A program made the position numbers and the translations under genes. The notes below the pieces were generated by a model. The model ran no database searches. It worked only from the letters and a program-made list of their open reading frames with translations, and was not told the origin of the DNA. Source: Silvimonas iriomotensis (lineage in GTDB: Bacteria; Pseudomonadota; Gammaproteobacteria; Burkholderiales; Chitinibacteraceae). Taken from it: a DNA stretch of 64,000 bases. Numbering within the stretch: the first letter of the stretch is position 1; the number at the start of each line of letters is the position of its first letter. Of this stretch, positions 25,855 through 34,686 are shown piece by piece. Location of the stretch: assembly GCF_014645535.1 (NCBI RefSeq), contig NZ_BMLX01000001.1, positions 1,403,020 to 1,467,019 of the forward strand, read 5' to 3'.

Positions 25855-26910
25855 ATGTCCTCGCTTTTCAGTACCGCCCCCGCCTTTGCCGCCCCGGAGA
25901 AAACCCGTTTGCGCCTGGGTTTTGTGCCGCTGACCGATTGCGCCCCGCTGGTGGTGGCGCATACCCGGCAACTGGGCCAGCGCTACGGGCTGGAACTGGA
26001 ACTGGTCCGGCAATCGTCCTGGGCGGCGGTGCGTGACAAGCTGATCAGTGGCGAACTGGATGCCGCGCATACGCTGTACGGCCTGGTGTATGGCGTGGAA
26101 CTGGGCATTGGCGGCCCGCAAGCCGATATGGCCGTGCTGATGACGCTGAACCAGAACGGCCAGGCCATTACGGTTTCCAGCCAGCTGGCCGGTTTGCTTA
26201 AAAGTGGCCGCACCCTGCGCCAGATTGTCGATACCGCCAGCAAGCCCTTGATGTTTGCCCAGACCTTCCCCACCGGCACCCATGCCATGTGGCTGTATAA
26301 CTGGCTGGCACGCGAAGGCATCGACCCCATGCGGGAGATCCGCAGTGTGGTCATCGCCCCGCCGGAAATGACCGACGCCATGGCCAGCGGCCTGCTGGAT
26401 GGCTTTTGTGCGGGCGAGCCCTGGAATGCCAAAGCCGAAGCCGAAGGCGTTGGCCGCACCTTGCTGGCGACGAGCGAAATCTGGCCCGATCACCCGGAAA
26501 AAGTCCTGGCCTGCCGACGCGACTTTGCCGCGCTCTACCCCAATACGGCCAAAGCGCTGATCGCCACGCTGCTGGATGCCTGCCAGTGGCTGGATAACCC
26601 CGCACACCGGCGTGAATGCGCGCAAACGCTGGCGCAGCCTGAGTACGTCGGCTGCCCGGCAGAATGGATCACGCCGCGTTTTCTGGGCGACTACGGCGCG
26701 CTGGCCCAGCCGCCCGGCTTGCGTTTTTTTGGCGATGGCACGGTCAACTATCCCAAAGTGGCCGACGGCGCCTGGTTTGTGCAGCAGTACCAGCGCTGGG
26801 GTTTGCTGACCCGCAGCGAGGTCGATCCGGAAGCCGTCGCCTTGCAAGTCAACCAGAGCGCACTGTATGCCGAGGTCGCCGCGCGCAAGGGTATCAGCGC
26901 GCCCTTGTAA
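25855..26910 (+). CDS. nasS: Nitrate/nitrite sensor NasS (NrtA/CmpA-like)
   Basis: 351 residues of the NrtA/CmpA nitrate-binding fold (LGFVPLTDCAPLVVA; PQADMAVLMTLNQNGQAITVS, split here; FPTGTHAMWLYNWL; PPEMTDAMASGLLDGFCAGEPW, in part). It has no convincing signal peptide or lipobox, unlike transport-type NrtA, and no ABC transporter genes are adjacent. With nasT directly upstream this fits cytosolic NasS, which releases NasT when it binds nitrate or nitrite. Its stop codon abuts the NtrC-like palindrome of the next promoter. Confidence 0.9.
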   Translation: MSSLFSTAPAFAAPEKTRLRLGFVPLTDCAPLVVAHTRQLGQRYGLELELVRQSSWAAVRDKLISGELDAAHTLYGLVYGVELGIGGPQADMAVLMTLNQNGQAITVSSQLAGLLKSGRTLRQIVDTASKPLMFAQTFPTGTHAMWLYNWLAREGIDPMREIRSVVIAPPEMTDAMASGLLDGFCAGEPWNAKAEAEGVGRTLLATSEIWPDHPEKVLACRRDFAALYPNTAKALIATLLDACQWLDNPAHRRECAQTLAQPEYVGCPAEWITPRFLGDYGALAQPPGLRFFGDGTVNYPKVADGAWFVQQYQRWGLLTRSEVDPEAVALQVNQSALYAEVAARKGISAPL

Positions 26911-26927
26911 TGCACTTGGCCAGTGCA
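26911..26927. promoter_or_regulatory. NtrC-like binding palindrome
   Basis: TGCACTTGGCCAGTGCA, a 17-bp palindrome of the TGCAC-N7-GTGCA form used by NtrC, begins right after the nasS stop. It is centred about 167 bases upstream of the predicted sigma-54 start. A weaker second copy, TGCACCGCAACGCAGCA, is at 26952-26968. Confidence 0.7.
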
Positions 26928-27058
26928 CCGCCCACGTTTGCTTACGCTTGATGCACCGCAACGCAGCACGCCCATGGCTGCGTTGCAGCACGCCTCCACC
27001 GGCCGCCAGGCCGCGTCGCCACACACTTTCCGCACTTTTTTCATGACCGCAGCATGAT

Positions 27059-27075
27059 CTGGCACGCCGCTTGCT
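27059..27075 (+). promoter_or_regulatory. Sigma-54 (RpoN) promoter of the nitrate assimilation operon
   Basis: CTGGCACGCCGCTTGCT matches the -24/-12 consensus YTGGCACGRNNNTTGCW at all fixed positions except one purine. Transcription would begin near 27086, leaving a leader of about 200 bases before the transporter gene. Confidence 0.9.
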
Positions 27076-27147
27076 ACATCACCCTTGCCCCCGTGCAATG
27101 GCGTGCGGCGGGTCTGTAGTGCACCGGATTACTTCATCGGGTTAGCG

Positions 27148-27184
27148 GCCAACGACGGCAAGCAACCTGCGGACAACGGCGTCC
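27148..27184 (+). ncRNA. Tandem hexaloop ANTAR target (NasT-binding leader)
   Basis: Hairpin 1: GCC (27148-27150), loop AACGAC, GGC (27157-27159). Hairpin 2: GGAC (27171-27174), loop AACGGC, GTCC (27181-27184). Both six-base loops have A at position 1 and G at position 4, the ANTAR recognition rule, and the linker is 11 bases. Hairpin 2 consumes the 5' arm of the terminator that follows, so its stabilisation by NasT would prevent termination. Confidence 0.75.
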
Positions 27185-27227
27185 CTTCCCTCTTTCAAAG
27201 AGCGGAACGGACGCCGTTTTTGTTTTT
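27175..27227 (+). terminator. Regulated leader terminator before the nitrate transporter gene
   Basis: AACGGCGTCC (27175-27184) pairs with GGACGCCGTT (27209-27218), enclosing an inner CTCTTT-C-AAAGAG hairpin (27190-27202). TTTTTGTTTTT follows. It lies inside the transcribed leader, 60 bases before the transporter start, so it works as an attenuator. Confidence 0.92.
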
Positions 27228-27288
27228 CAGCCACACACCTGCCCACACGCCTGGATACACAGACGGCAAGGCATCTGGAGATACGCAC

Positions 27289-28491
27289 ATGGATCGTAGT
27301 TTCTGGCGTTCTGGTCATACCCCCACGCTGCTTGCAGCTTTTCTGTATTTCGATCTGAGTTTCATGGTCTGGTACCTTTTGGGCCCCTTGCAGATCCAGA
27401 TTGCCCAAACGCTGCATCTGACCACCCAGCAACGCGGCCTGATGGTGGCCACGCCGATTCTGGCCGGCGCGGTATTGCGGGTGGTGATGGGCGTGTTGAG
27501 CGACCGTATCGGTGCCAAACGCGCCGGTCTGATTGGCCAGCTGATTGTGATCGCCGCCCTCCTGACCGCGTGGCAACTGGGCTTTTCCAGCATGGGTGGC
27601 GCCTTGCTGCTCGGCCTGTTCCTCGGTGTTGCTGGCGCCTCTTTTGCCGTGGCACTGCCGCTGGCTTCGCGCTGGTATCCATCGCAACACCAGGGCACGG
27701 CCATGGGGATTGCCGGTGCCGGTAACTCGGGCACAGTGCTGGCGGCGCTGTTTGCCCCCACCCTGGCCGCCGCGTTTGGCTGGCAGAACGTGTTCGGCAT
27801 TGCGTGCATTCCGCTGGTGCTGGTGCTGGGCTACTACTGGACATGCGCCAAAGACGCGCCCACCACCGTCAAGCCCAAGACCTTTGGCGACTACATCAAG
27901 ATGCTGGGCCACAAAGATGCGTGGTGGTTCATGTTCTTCTACTCGCTGACCTTTGGCGGTTTCTCCGGCTTTGCCAGCGCACTGCCCGGGTTCTTTCATG
28001 ACCAGTTTGCCTTTGATGCCAAAACCGCCGGCTGGTGTACCGCCGCCTGTGTGTTTGCCGGCTCGGCCATGCGCCCGCTGGGTGGCGTGATTGCCGATCG
28101 CATTGGCGGCACCCGTTCGCTGCTGTCGGTCTATGCCGCCGTCACGGTGCTGATTGCCGCAGCCGGTTTCAATATCGGCGGGGCCGCAGGCGTCATCACG
28201 TTGTTTATCGGCGCAATGCTGTGTCTGGGTGCCGGTAACGGCGCGGTGTTCCAGCTGGTGCCGCAGCGTTTCAGTGCAGAGATCGGCGTCATGACCGGTT
28301 TGATCGGTATGGCCGGTGGCGTCGGGGGCTTTTTGCTGACTGCCAGCCTTGGCGCCATCAAACAAGGCACCGGCAGCTACGCCGCCGGCCTGTGGCTGTT
28401 TGCCTGCCTGACCGCACTGGGCTGGATCAGCCTGTCGCAAGTAAAAGCCAAATGGCGCAGCGGCTGGGCCGTCGCCACCGCGCGGGTCTGA
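27289..28491 (+). CDS. narK: Nitrate/nitrite MFS transporter (NarK/NasA type)
   Basis: 400 residues from ATG 27289 (MDRSFWRSG), with GGAG nine bases upstream. A longer in-frame reading includes the leader terminator and is rejected. There are twelve transmembrane segments. The NarK family shows in YFDLSFMVWYLLGPL (TM1), RVVMGVLSDRIG (near residue 63), and the nitrate-signature regions GAGNSGTV (near 143) and GNGAVFQLVPQRF (near 315). It imports nitrate for the assimilatory enzymes encoded downstream. Confidence 0.93.
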   Translation: MDRSFWRSGHTPTLLAAFLYFDLSFMVWYLLGPLQIQIAQTLHLTTQQRGLMVATPILAGAVLRVVMGVLSDRIGAKRAGLIGQLIVIAALLTAWQLGFSSMGGALLLGLFLGVAGASFAVALPLASRWYPSQHQGTAMGIAGAGNSGTVLAALFAPTLAAAFGWQNVFGIACIPLVLVLGYYWTCAKDAPTTVKPKTFGDYIKMLGHKDAWWFMFFYSLTFGGFSGFASALPGFFHDQFAFDAKTAGWCTAACVFAGSAMRPLGGVIADRIGGTRSLLSVYAAVTVLIAAAGFNIGGAAGVITLFIGAMLCLGAGNGAVFQLVPQRFSAEIGVMTGLIGMAGGVGGFLLTASLGAIKQGTGSYAAGLWLFACLTALGWISLSQVKAKWRSGWAVATARV

Positions 28492-28541
28492 GTTGCTCGC
28501 CCGCTTTGCAAGATTGCCGTAACTGAACAGGAAAGCGCTCC

Positions 28542-30974
28542 ATGAACAAACCCAGACTCGTCGTCGTCGGCAACGGTATGGCCGGCATCCGTACGGTGGA
28601 AGAACTGCTTGCGCTCGCGCCAGGCCACTATGACATCACGGTATTCGGCAGCGAGCCCCACCCCAACTACAACCGCATCTTGCTCTCGCCGGTACTGGCG
28701 GGCGAACAGGAGTTCAAGGACATCATCCTGAACCCGCTGTCCTGGTATGCAGAAAACGGCATCACACTCCATACCGGCAAGACCATCACCCAGATCAACC
28801 GCGCCCGCCGCGAAGTGATTGCCGATGATGGCACGGTGGTGCCGTATGACCGCCTGTTGCTGGCCACTGGCTCCATGCCGTTCATTTTGCCGGTGCCAGG
28901 CAAACAGCTGCGCGGCGTGATCAGCTATCGGGATATTTTTGATACCGAGATGATGATCGATACCGCCAGAGTAAAGCGCAACGCGATCGTCATTGGCGGT
29001 GGCTTGCTGGGTCTGGAAGCCGCCAACGGCCTGAAAATCCGCGGTATGGATGTCAAGGTGGTGCATCTGGGCGAATGGCTGCTGGACAAGCAACTGGACG
29101 TCACCGCCGGCAAGCTGTTGCAGCAATCGCTGGAAGAACGCGGCCTGAGTTTTCTGCTGCAAAAACAGACCGCAGAAATCCTCGGCAACGAAGCCGGTGA
29201 GGTCACCGGCGTGCGCTTCAAGGACGGCACAGAGGTTGCAGCTGATCTGGTGGTGATGGCCGTCGGCATCCGCCCCAACACCGCGCTGGCCGAAGCGGCC
29301 GGCTTGCATTGCAACCGCGGCATTGTGGTCAGCGACGCGCTGCAAACTTACGACCCGCGCATCTATGCCGTGGGCGAATGCGTGAACCATCGTGGCGTGG
29401 CGTACGGCCTGGTCGCCCCGCTGTTTGAAATGGCCAAGGTCTGCGCCAATCACCTGGCTCATCTGGGCATCGGCCAGTACAAGGGCTCCGTCTTGTCGAC
29501 CAAGCTGAAAGTCACCGGGATCGACCTTTTCAGCGCGGGCGACTTCATGGGCGGCGAAGGCACTGAAGACATCGTGCTGTCTGATCCGGCGGGCGGCGTA
29601 TACAAAAAACTGGTGATCAAGGACGAAAAACTGGTCGGCGCCTGCCTGTACGGCGACACCGCCGACGGCGGCTGGTACTTCAAGCTCTTGCGTGAAGGCC
29701 GCACCATTCACGACCTGCGCGACCACCTGATGTTTGGCGAATCCGCCATTGGCGACTCTGGCGTGCAAGGCCAAAGCCGCGCCGCCGCCATGCAGGACAG
29801 CGACGAGGTCTGCGGCTGCAATGGCGTATGCAAAGGCACCATCGTCAAGGCGATCAAGGACAAGGGTCTGTTCACGGTGGATGACGTGAAGAAGCACACC
29901 AAGGCCGCCAGCTCTTGCGGGTCCTGTACCGGCCTTGTGGAACAGATCCTGATGAACACGCTGGGCTCCAGCTTTCAGGAAACGCCCAAGACCAAGGCCG
30001 TGTGCGGCTGTACTGATCGCACCCATGCCGAGGTACGCAAGGCTATCCGCGAGCACAAACTGCTGACGCACAAAGCCGTGTACGAATTCCTGGAATGGCG
30101 CACGCCCAACGGCTGCGCCACCTGCCGCCCGGCTGTGAACTACTACATGCTCTCCACCTGGCCCAAAGAAGCCGTGGACGACCCGCAAAGCCGCTTCATC
30201 AACGAACGCGCCCACGCCAACATCCAGAAAGACGGCACTTTCAGCGTGATCCCGCAAATGAAAGGCGGCGTAACCAACCCGTCTGAACTGCGCCGCATTG
30301 CCGACGTGGCCGACAAGTATCACATCCCCATGGTGAAGGTCACCGGCGGCCAACGCATTGATTTGCTGGGCGTAAAGAAAGAAGACCTCGTCAACGTGTG
30401 GGCCGATCTGGGCATGCAATCGGGCCACGCCTACGGCAAATCCATCCGTACCGTAAAAACCTGCGTCGGCAGCGAATTCTGCCGGTTTGGCACGCAAAAC
30501 AGCACCCAGATGGGTATTGATCTGGAAACCATGCTGGCCAATATGTGGAGCCCGCACAAAGTAAAACTGGCCGTCTCTGGCTGCCCGCGCAACTGTGCGG
30601 AAGCCGGGATCAAGGACGTCGGCGTAATCGCCGTCGACAGTGGCTGGGAGCTGTATGTCGGCGGCAACGGCGGCATCAAGACCGAAGTAGCGCAGTTCTT
30701 GTGCAAGGTAAAAACAGCCGAGGAAGTGAAGGAATACAGCGGCGCGTTTTTGCAGCTGTACCGGGAAGAAGCGTATTACCTGGACCGCACGGTGCATTAC
30801 ATCGACCGCGTGGGGCTCGATTACATCAAGCAAAAAGTGGTCGAGGACGAGGCAGGCCGCAAGGCGTTGTTTGAACGGCTGTTGTACTCGCTGGAAGGGT
30901 TACGGGACCCGTGGGCGGAACGGATTGCCGGCAAGCAAAAGCACGAGTTTATTCCGTTGAAGGTGGTGGCATGA
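28542..30974 (+). CDS. nirB: NAD(P)H-dependent assimilatory nitrite reductase, large subunit
   Basis: 810 residues. From N to C: FAD/NAD domain (VVVGNGMAGIRTVEELL), NAD motif (VIGGGLLGLEAANGL, near residue 148), and two BFD-type [2Fe-2S] regions (CGCNGVCKG, SSCGSCTGLV; CGCTD, CATCRP). A sulfite/nitrite-reductase half follows, with 4Fe-4S/siroheme ligands in VKTCVGSEFCRFGTQNS and SGCPRNCAEAG. It reduces nitrite to ammonium with NirD; CobA downstream provides the siroheme precursor. The gap to nirD (595 bases) is filled by a palindromic element. Confidence 0.96.
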   Translation: MNKPRLVVVGNGMAGIRTVEELLALAPGHYDITVFGSEPHPNYNRILLSPVLAGEQEFKDIILNPLSWYAENGITLHTGKTITQINRARREVIADDGTVVPYDRLLLATGSMPFILPVPGKQLRGVISYRDIFDTEMMIDTARVKRNAIVIGGGLLGLEAANGLKIRGMDVKVVHLGEWLLDKQLDVTAGKLLQQSLEERGLSFLLQKQTAEILGNEAGEVTGVRFKDGTEVAADLVVMAVGIRPNTALAEAAGLHCNRGIVVSDALQTYDPRIYAVGECVNHRGVAYGLVAPLFEMAKVCANHLAHLGIGQYKGSVLSTKLKVTGIDLFSAGDFMGGEGTEDIVLSDPAGGVYKKLVIKDEKLVGACLYGDTADGGWYFKLLREGRTIHDLRDHLMFGESAIGDSGVQGQSRAAAMQDSDEVCGCNGVCKGTIVKAIKDKGLFTVDDVKKHTKAASSCGSCTGLVEQILMNTLGSSFQETPKTKAVCGCTDRTHAEVRKAIREHKLLTHKAVYEFLEWRTPNGCATCRPAVNYYMLSTWPKEAVDDPQSRFINERAHANIQKDGTFSVIPQMKGGVTNPSELRRIADVADKYHIPMVKVTGGQRIDLLGVKKEDLVNVWADLGMQSGHAYGKSIRTVKTCVGSEFCRFGTQNSTQMGIDLETMLANMWSPHKVKLAVSGCPRNCAEAGIKDVGVIAVDSGWELYVGGNGGIKTEVAQFLCKVKTAEEVKEYSGAFLQLYREEAYYLDRTVHYIDRVGLDYIKQKVVEDEAGRKALFERLLYSLEGLRDPWAERIAGKQKHEFIPLKVVA

Positions 30975-30995
30975 GCTGTTTGTCAGGGTTGACGG

Positions 30996-31512
30996 TGTTA
31001 GTGCCTTCGGCACGGGTTTGAAAGACATTTGATACCGGGGGTGCCCGGAGCACGGTACTTTTCTTTGCACCGCCAAAGAAAAGTACCCAAAAGAAAGGCG
31101 ACCCCGGACTTTTGCCCTCCGGGCTTCCCTCAATCAGTCGGGAGCCTAAGGTCTCCCTCCCTCAATCGGAAAAGTCCTCGACAGGGGGAGAAAGTCAAAA
31201 GCGACGGCAACGGCAACACCGCAAAGCGACGGTCTTTGCACACAGACGGTTTGCGGGGTTGAGGTTGCATTTGACTTGCCTCCCCTTGACTGCGCTGAGC
31301 ATCGCAGCGGGGCCGGGGGTTTCGGCGTAAGGGTGTTTGAGCGAAGCGAGTTCCCTGGAGCCAGCCCGGCCCTGCGAGAAGCGCAAGGGACCCGAAGGGC
31401 GCTGTCGCAGGGGTCGCCTTTTCTTTGGTTACTTTCTTTTGGCGAAGCAAAAGAAAGTAACGTGCTCCGGCCACCGCCGGGTTGTAAAACAACGCGCCGA
31501 AGGGCGCTAACA
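30996..31512. mobile_element. Palindromic ITR element, copy A (MITE-like), between nirB and nirD
   Basis: Outer ends are TGTTAGTGCCTTCGGCAC at 30996 and GCGCCGAAGGGCGCTAACA ending at 31512, imperfect inverted repeats. Inside are two perfect 13-bp hairpins: GTACTTTTCTTTG/CAAAGAAAAGTAC at 31055-31086 and TTACTTTCTTTTG/CAAAAGAAAGTAA at 31429-31460. Sequences flanking the hairpins (GGGGTCGCC, GTGCTCCGG) repeat in inverted orientation. No transposase and no clear target-site duplication are seen. Copy B lies at 35439. Confidence 0.78.
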
Positions 31513-31569
31513 ATCAGATTCAGCTGCACTTGGCGCGTACCAGGAATAGCAAACCAGGAACAACAAAGG

Positions 31570-31908
31570 ATGACCACCACCATGAACATGAACACCCCCA
31601 CCCCCTGGGTGCAAATCTGCGCACTGGCAGACATCCCCCAGCTCGGCAGCCGCGTGCTGGAACGCCCCACCGGCAACGTCGCCATCTTCCGTACCGCCAC
31701 CGACAGCGTCTTCGCCCTGCTGGACCACTGCCCGCACAAGGGCGGCCCGCTGTCGCAAGGCATTGTCCACGGCGAGAGCGTGACCTGTCCGCTGCATGCC
31801 TGGAATATCGATCTGGCCAGCGGCCAGGCCCGCGCGCCGGATGAAGGCTGTGCGCGGCGCTTTGCCGCCAAGGTCGAAGACGGCCAGGTGTTTGTCAGCC
31901 TGTCCTGA
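31570..31908 (+). CDS. nirD: Nitrite reductase small subunit, Rieske-type
   Basis: 112 residues from ATG 31570, with AGGAA nine bases upstream; the frame continues leftward into the repeat element and that part is rejected. The Rieske fold is clear, and unlike E. coli NirD it keeps the metal-ligand pairs C-P-H (CPHKGGPLSQG) and C-P-L-H (TCPLHAWNI), so it may carry a [2Fe-2S] cluster. It pairs with NirB. It is separated from nirB by the palindromic element and followed by nasA after 51 bases. Confidence 0.92.
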   Translation: MTTTMNMNTPTPWVQICALADIPQLGSRVLERPTGNVAIFRTATDSVFALLDHCPHKGGPLSQGIVHGESVTCPLHAWNIDLASGQARAPDEGCARRFAAKVEDGQVFVSLS

Positions 31909-31959
31909 TTGTTGATTGCGCATTGCCCGTAACACGGATTCACAGCCGGAGGCCAACAG

Positions 31960-34659
31960 ATGAAAACCACCACCCGATCCACCTGCTGCTACTGCGGCGT
32001 CGGCTGCGGCGTGCTGATTGAATCAGATGGCGAGACCATCACCGGTATTCAGGGCGACCCGGCGCATCCGGCCAATTTCGGGCGCTTGTGTACCAAGGGC
32101 ATGACCCTGCCGCTGACGGCGGCCAGCCAGACCAACCGCGCGCTGTATCCGGAAATCCGCATCAATCGCGACAGCGCACGGCAGCGCGTGGATTGGGATA
32201 CGGCGCTGGACACCGTGGCGCTGAAATTTGCCGACATCATCCGCCAGCACGGGCCCGATTCGGTGGCGTTTTATATCTCTGGCCAGTTGCTGACCGAGGA
32301 CTACTACGTCTTCAACAAGCTGGCCAAGGGTTTGATCGGCACCAACAATATCGATACCAACTCCCGCCTGTGCATGTCCAGCGCGGTGTCGGGCTACAAG
32401 CTAAGCCTGGGTGCGGACGGCCCGCCCACTTGCTACGAAGACCTGGAACTGGCCGACTGCGTGCTGTTTGCCGGTTCAAACATGGCGTGGGCCCACCCGG
32501 TGCTGTTCCGCCGTCTTGAGGCCGCCAAAGCCACCCGCGCCGACGTGAAATGGATTGTCATCGACCCGCGCCGCACCGATACCGCCGCCATGGCTGATCT
32601 GCATCTGCAAATCCAGCCGGGGACCGATGTCGCCCTCTTTAACGGCATGCTGCATCACCTGATCTGGGAAGACCTGATCGACCCGGCATTTGTGGCCGAA
32701 CACACCGAAGGCTTTGCCGAGCTGAAAAAGCTGGTGCGCGATTACACGCCGCGCATGGCGGCAGAAATGTGCGGCATCACTGAAGCCGACCTGATGACCG
32801 CCGCCGAATGGTTCGGCCGCAGCCAGGGCGCGCTCTCGCTGTACTGCATGGGACTGAACCAGTCGGCCCACGGCACGGACAAGAACCTGGCGCTGATCAA
32901 TCTGCATCTGGCCACGCGCCAGATTGGCAAACCGGGCGCCGGGCCGTTCTCGCTTACCGGCCAGCCCAATGCCATGGGCGGGCGTGAGGTGGGCGGCATG
33001 GCCACCATGCTGGCCGCGCACCGCGATATCACCAATGCCGATCACCGTGCGGAAGTTGCCAGATTGTGGGGGATCGATACCGGGCGGCTCTCCCCTACGC
33101 CGGGCCTGCCGGCGGTAGAGATGTTCAACGCGATCCGCGCCGGCAAAATCAAGGCCGTGTGGATTGCCTGTACCAACCCGGTGCACTCGATGCCGGATAT
33201 CAACCTGGTGCGCGAAGCCCTGGAAACGGCCGAGTTTGTGGTCGTCCAGGAAGCGTTTCTGAACACCGACACCGTGCAGTATGCAGACGTTGTCCTGCCG
33301 GCCGCCACATGGGGCGAGAAATCCGGCACGGTGACCAACTCTGAACGGCGTATCTCTCGCGTGCGGCCGGCCATTCCGGCCCCGGGCGAGGTGCGCGGCG
33401 ACTGGTGGATTGCCAATGAAGTCGCGCGCCGGCTGGAAGCGCAAATCCACCCTGCCCGTTTCAGCCTGTTTGGCTTTGCCAATGAAGAACAAGTCTTTAA
33501 CGAACACCGCCGGCTGACTGAAGGCAAGGACCTGGATATCACGGGTCTCTCTTACGGCATTCTGGACAGCCACGGCCCGCAGCAATGGCCCATGCCGATT
33601 GTCGAAGCGTATGGCGAAACGCGCGGTCAGGCCCGCCGGTATGAAGATGGCGTGTTCGCCACCGCCGATGGCAAAGCCCGCTTCAATGTCACGCCGTATC
33701 TGCCGGTGGCCGAGCCGACCAACTCGCGCTATCCGTTCCATTTGCTCACGGGCCGCCTGCGTGACCAATGGCACGGCATGAGCCGCACCGGCCGCGTGCC
33801 GCGCCTGTTTGCGCACACACCGGAAGCCGCGCTGACCATGAACCCGATGGACGCCGAACGCCGTGGTCTCAAGGCTGGCGAACTGGTGAAGGTATCCAGC
33901 AAACGCGGCGGGCTGATTCTGCCGCTGAGTTTGTCAGACGAAGTCACCACCGGCAGCGTATTTGCCGCCATGCACTGGAACGGCCAGTTCCTCAATAGCG
34001 GTGGCATCAACGAATCAACCATCGGCGCGGTGGATCGCAAATCGTTCCAGCCGGAACTCAAACACGCCGCCGTACGGGTTGAACGCGCCGACCTGCCATG
34101 GCGCCTGACCGCCGCTTGCCGGGGCGATACGCAAGCGCTGCAAGCCGCATTGCAACCGTTGCTCAAAGACTGCGCCTACGCCGCCCTCACCATGGCCGGT
34201 GAAGACGTGGTGATCCTGAAAGCCGCCGCCGACAGCGCCCCGGCTGGCTGGCTGGAACAACTCTTCGCCGCGCTGAACCTGTTCCCCGGCGCCGACGTGC
34301 TGGAATACCGCGACGTGCGCCGCGGCATGGTCAAGCGTGTGGGCTGGCAAGATGGCGCGCTGCATGGCTTTGTCTGGGCCGGCGACGTGACCGGATCAGA
34401 CCAGTTGCTGGAACAACTGATTGCCGGCGAACCGTGGCAAGGCGCGCGCATTACCGTATTCAGCCCCAAAACCGGCACCGCCACGCGCGACCGCGTGGTC
34501 TGCAACTGCAAGCAGGTCAAGGAATCGCAAATCCGCGAACTGGTCGGCCAGGGCGCAGATGTGGATCGCCTGAAAAACAAACTGGGCTGCGGCACCGTCT
34601 GCGGCTCTTGTGTCCCCGAACTCAAGCGCATGTGCAGCACCACTGCCGTTGCCCCGTAA
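31960..34659 (+). CDS. nasA: Assimilatory nitrate reductase, molybdopterin catalytic subunit
   Basis: 899 residues. An N-terminal 4Fe-4S motif (TCCYCGVGCGV, and Cys in GRLCTKG) precedes the molybdopterin oxidoreductase domain (SRLCMSSAVSGYK; NTDTVQYADVVLPA; WGEKSGTVTNSERR) and the dinucleotide-binding domain (FHLLTGRLRDQWHGMSRTGR). A C-terminal BFD-like [2Fe-2S] domain has CNCKQV and CGTVCGSC, as in Klebsiella NasA. No separate NasB-type electron-transfer subunit is encoded nearby, so the donor may be a ferredoxin or flavodoxin. The start has GGAGG upstream. cobA follows after 27 bases. Confidence 0.95.
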   Translation: MKTTTRSTCCYCGVGCGVLIESDGETITGIQGDPAHPANFGRLCTKGMTLPLTAASQTNRALYPEIRINRDSARQRVDWDTALDTVALKFADIIRQHGPDSVAFYISGQLLTEDYYVFNKLAKGLIGTNNIDTNSRLCMSSAVSGYKLSLGADGPPTCYEDLELADCVLFAGSNMAWAHPVLFRRLEAAKATRADVKWIVIDPRRTDTAAMADLHLQIQPGTDVALFNGMLHHLIWEDLIDPAFVAEHTEGFAELKKLVRDYTPRMAAEMCGITEADLMTAAEWFGRSQGALSLYCMGLNQSAHGTDKNLALINLHLATRQIGKPGAGPFSLTGQPNAMGGREVGGMATMLAAHRDITNADHRAEVARLWGIDTGRLSPTPGLPAVEMFNAIRAGKIKAVWIACTNPVHSMPDINLVREALETAEFVVVQEAFLNTDTVQYADVVLPAATWGEKSGTVTNSERRISRVRPAIPAPGEVRGDWWIANEVARRLEAQIHPARFSLFGFANEEQVFNEHRRLTEGKDLDITGLSYGILDSHGPQQWPMPIVEAYGETRGQARRYEDGVFATADGKARFNVTPYLPVAEPTNSRYPFHLLTGRLRDQWHGMSRTGRVPRLFAHTPEAALTMNPMDAERRGLKAGELVKVSSKRGGLILPLSLSDEVTTGSVFAAMHWNGQFLNSGGINESTIGAVDRKSFQPELKHAAVRVERADLPWRLTAACRGDTQALQAALQPLLKDCAYAALTMAGEDVVILKAAADSAPAGWLEQLFAALNLFPGADVLEYRDVRRGMVKRVGWQDGALHGFVWAGDVTGSDQLLEQLIAGEPWQGARITVFSPKTGTATRDRVVCNCKQVKESQIRELVGQGADVDRLKNKLGCGTVCGSCVPELKRMCSTTAVAP

Positions 34660-34686
34660 CGCATAAAGACAAGACTGGAGAACACC

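Noticed and set aside
28377..30833. An open reading frame of 818 codons antisense to nirB
   Set aside because: It is a shadow of the GC-rich nirB codon pattern: no ribosome site, no domain, His/Ala-rich low-information sequence.
31029..31513. Several short frames on both strands inside palindromic element A
   Set aside because: The sequence is explained by the repeat and its hairpins. Similar frames recur in copy B without codon conservation.
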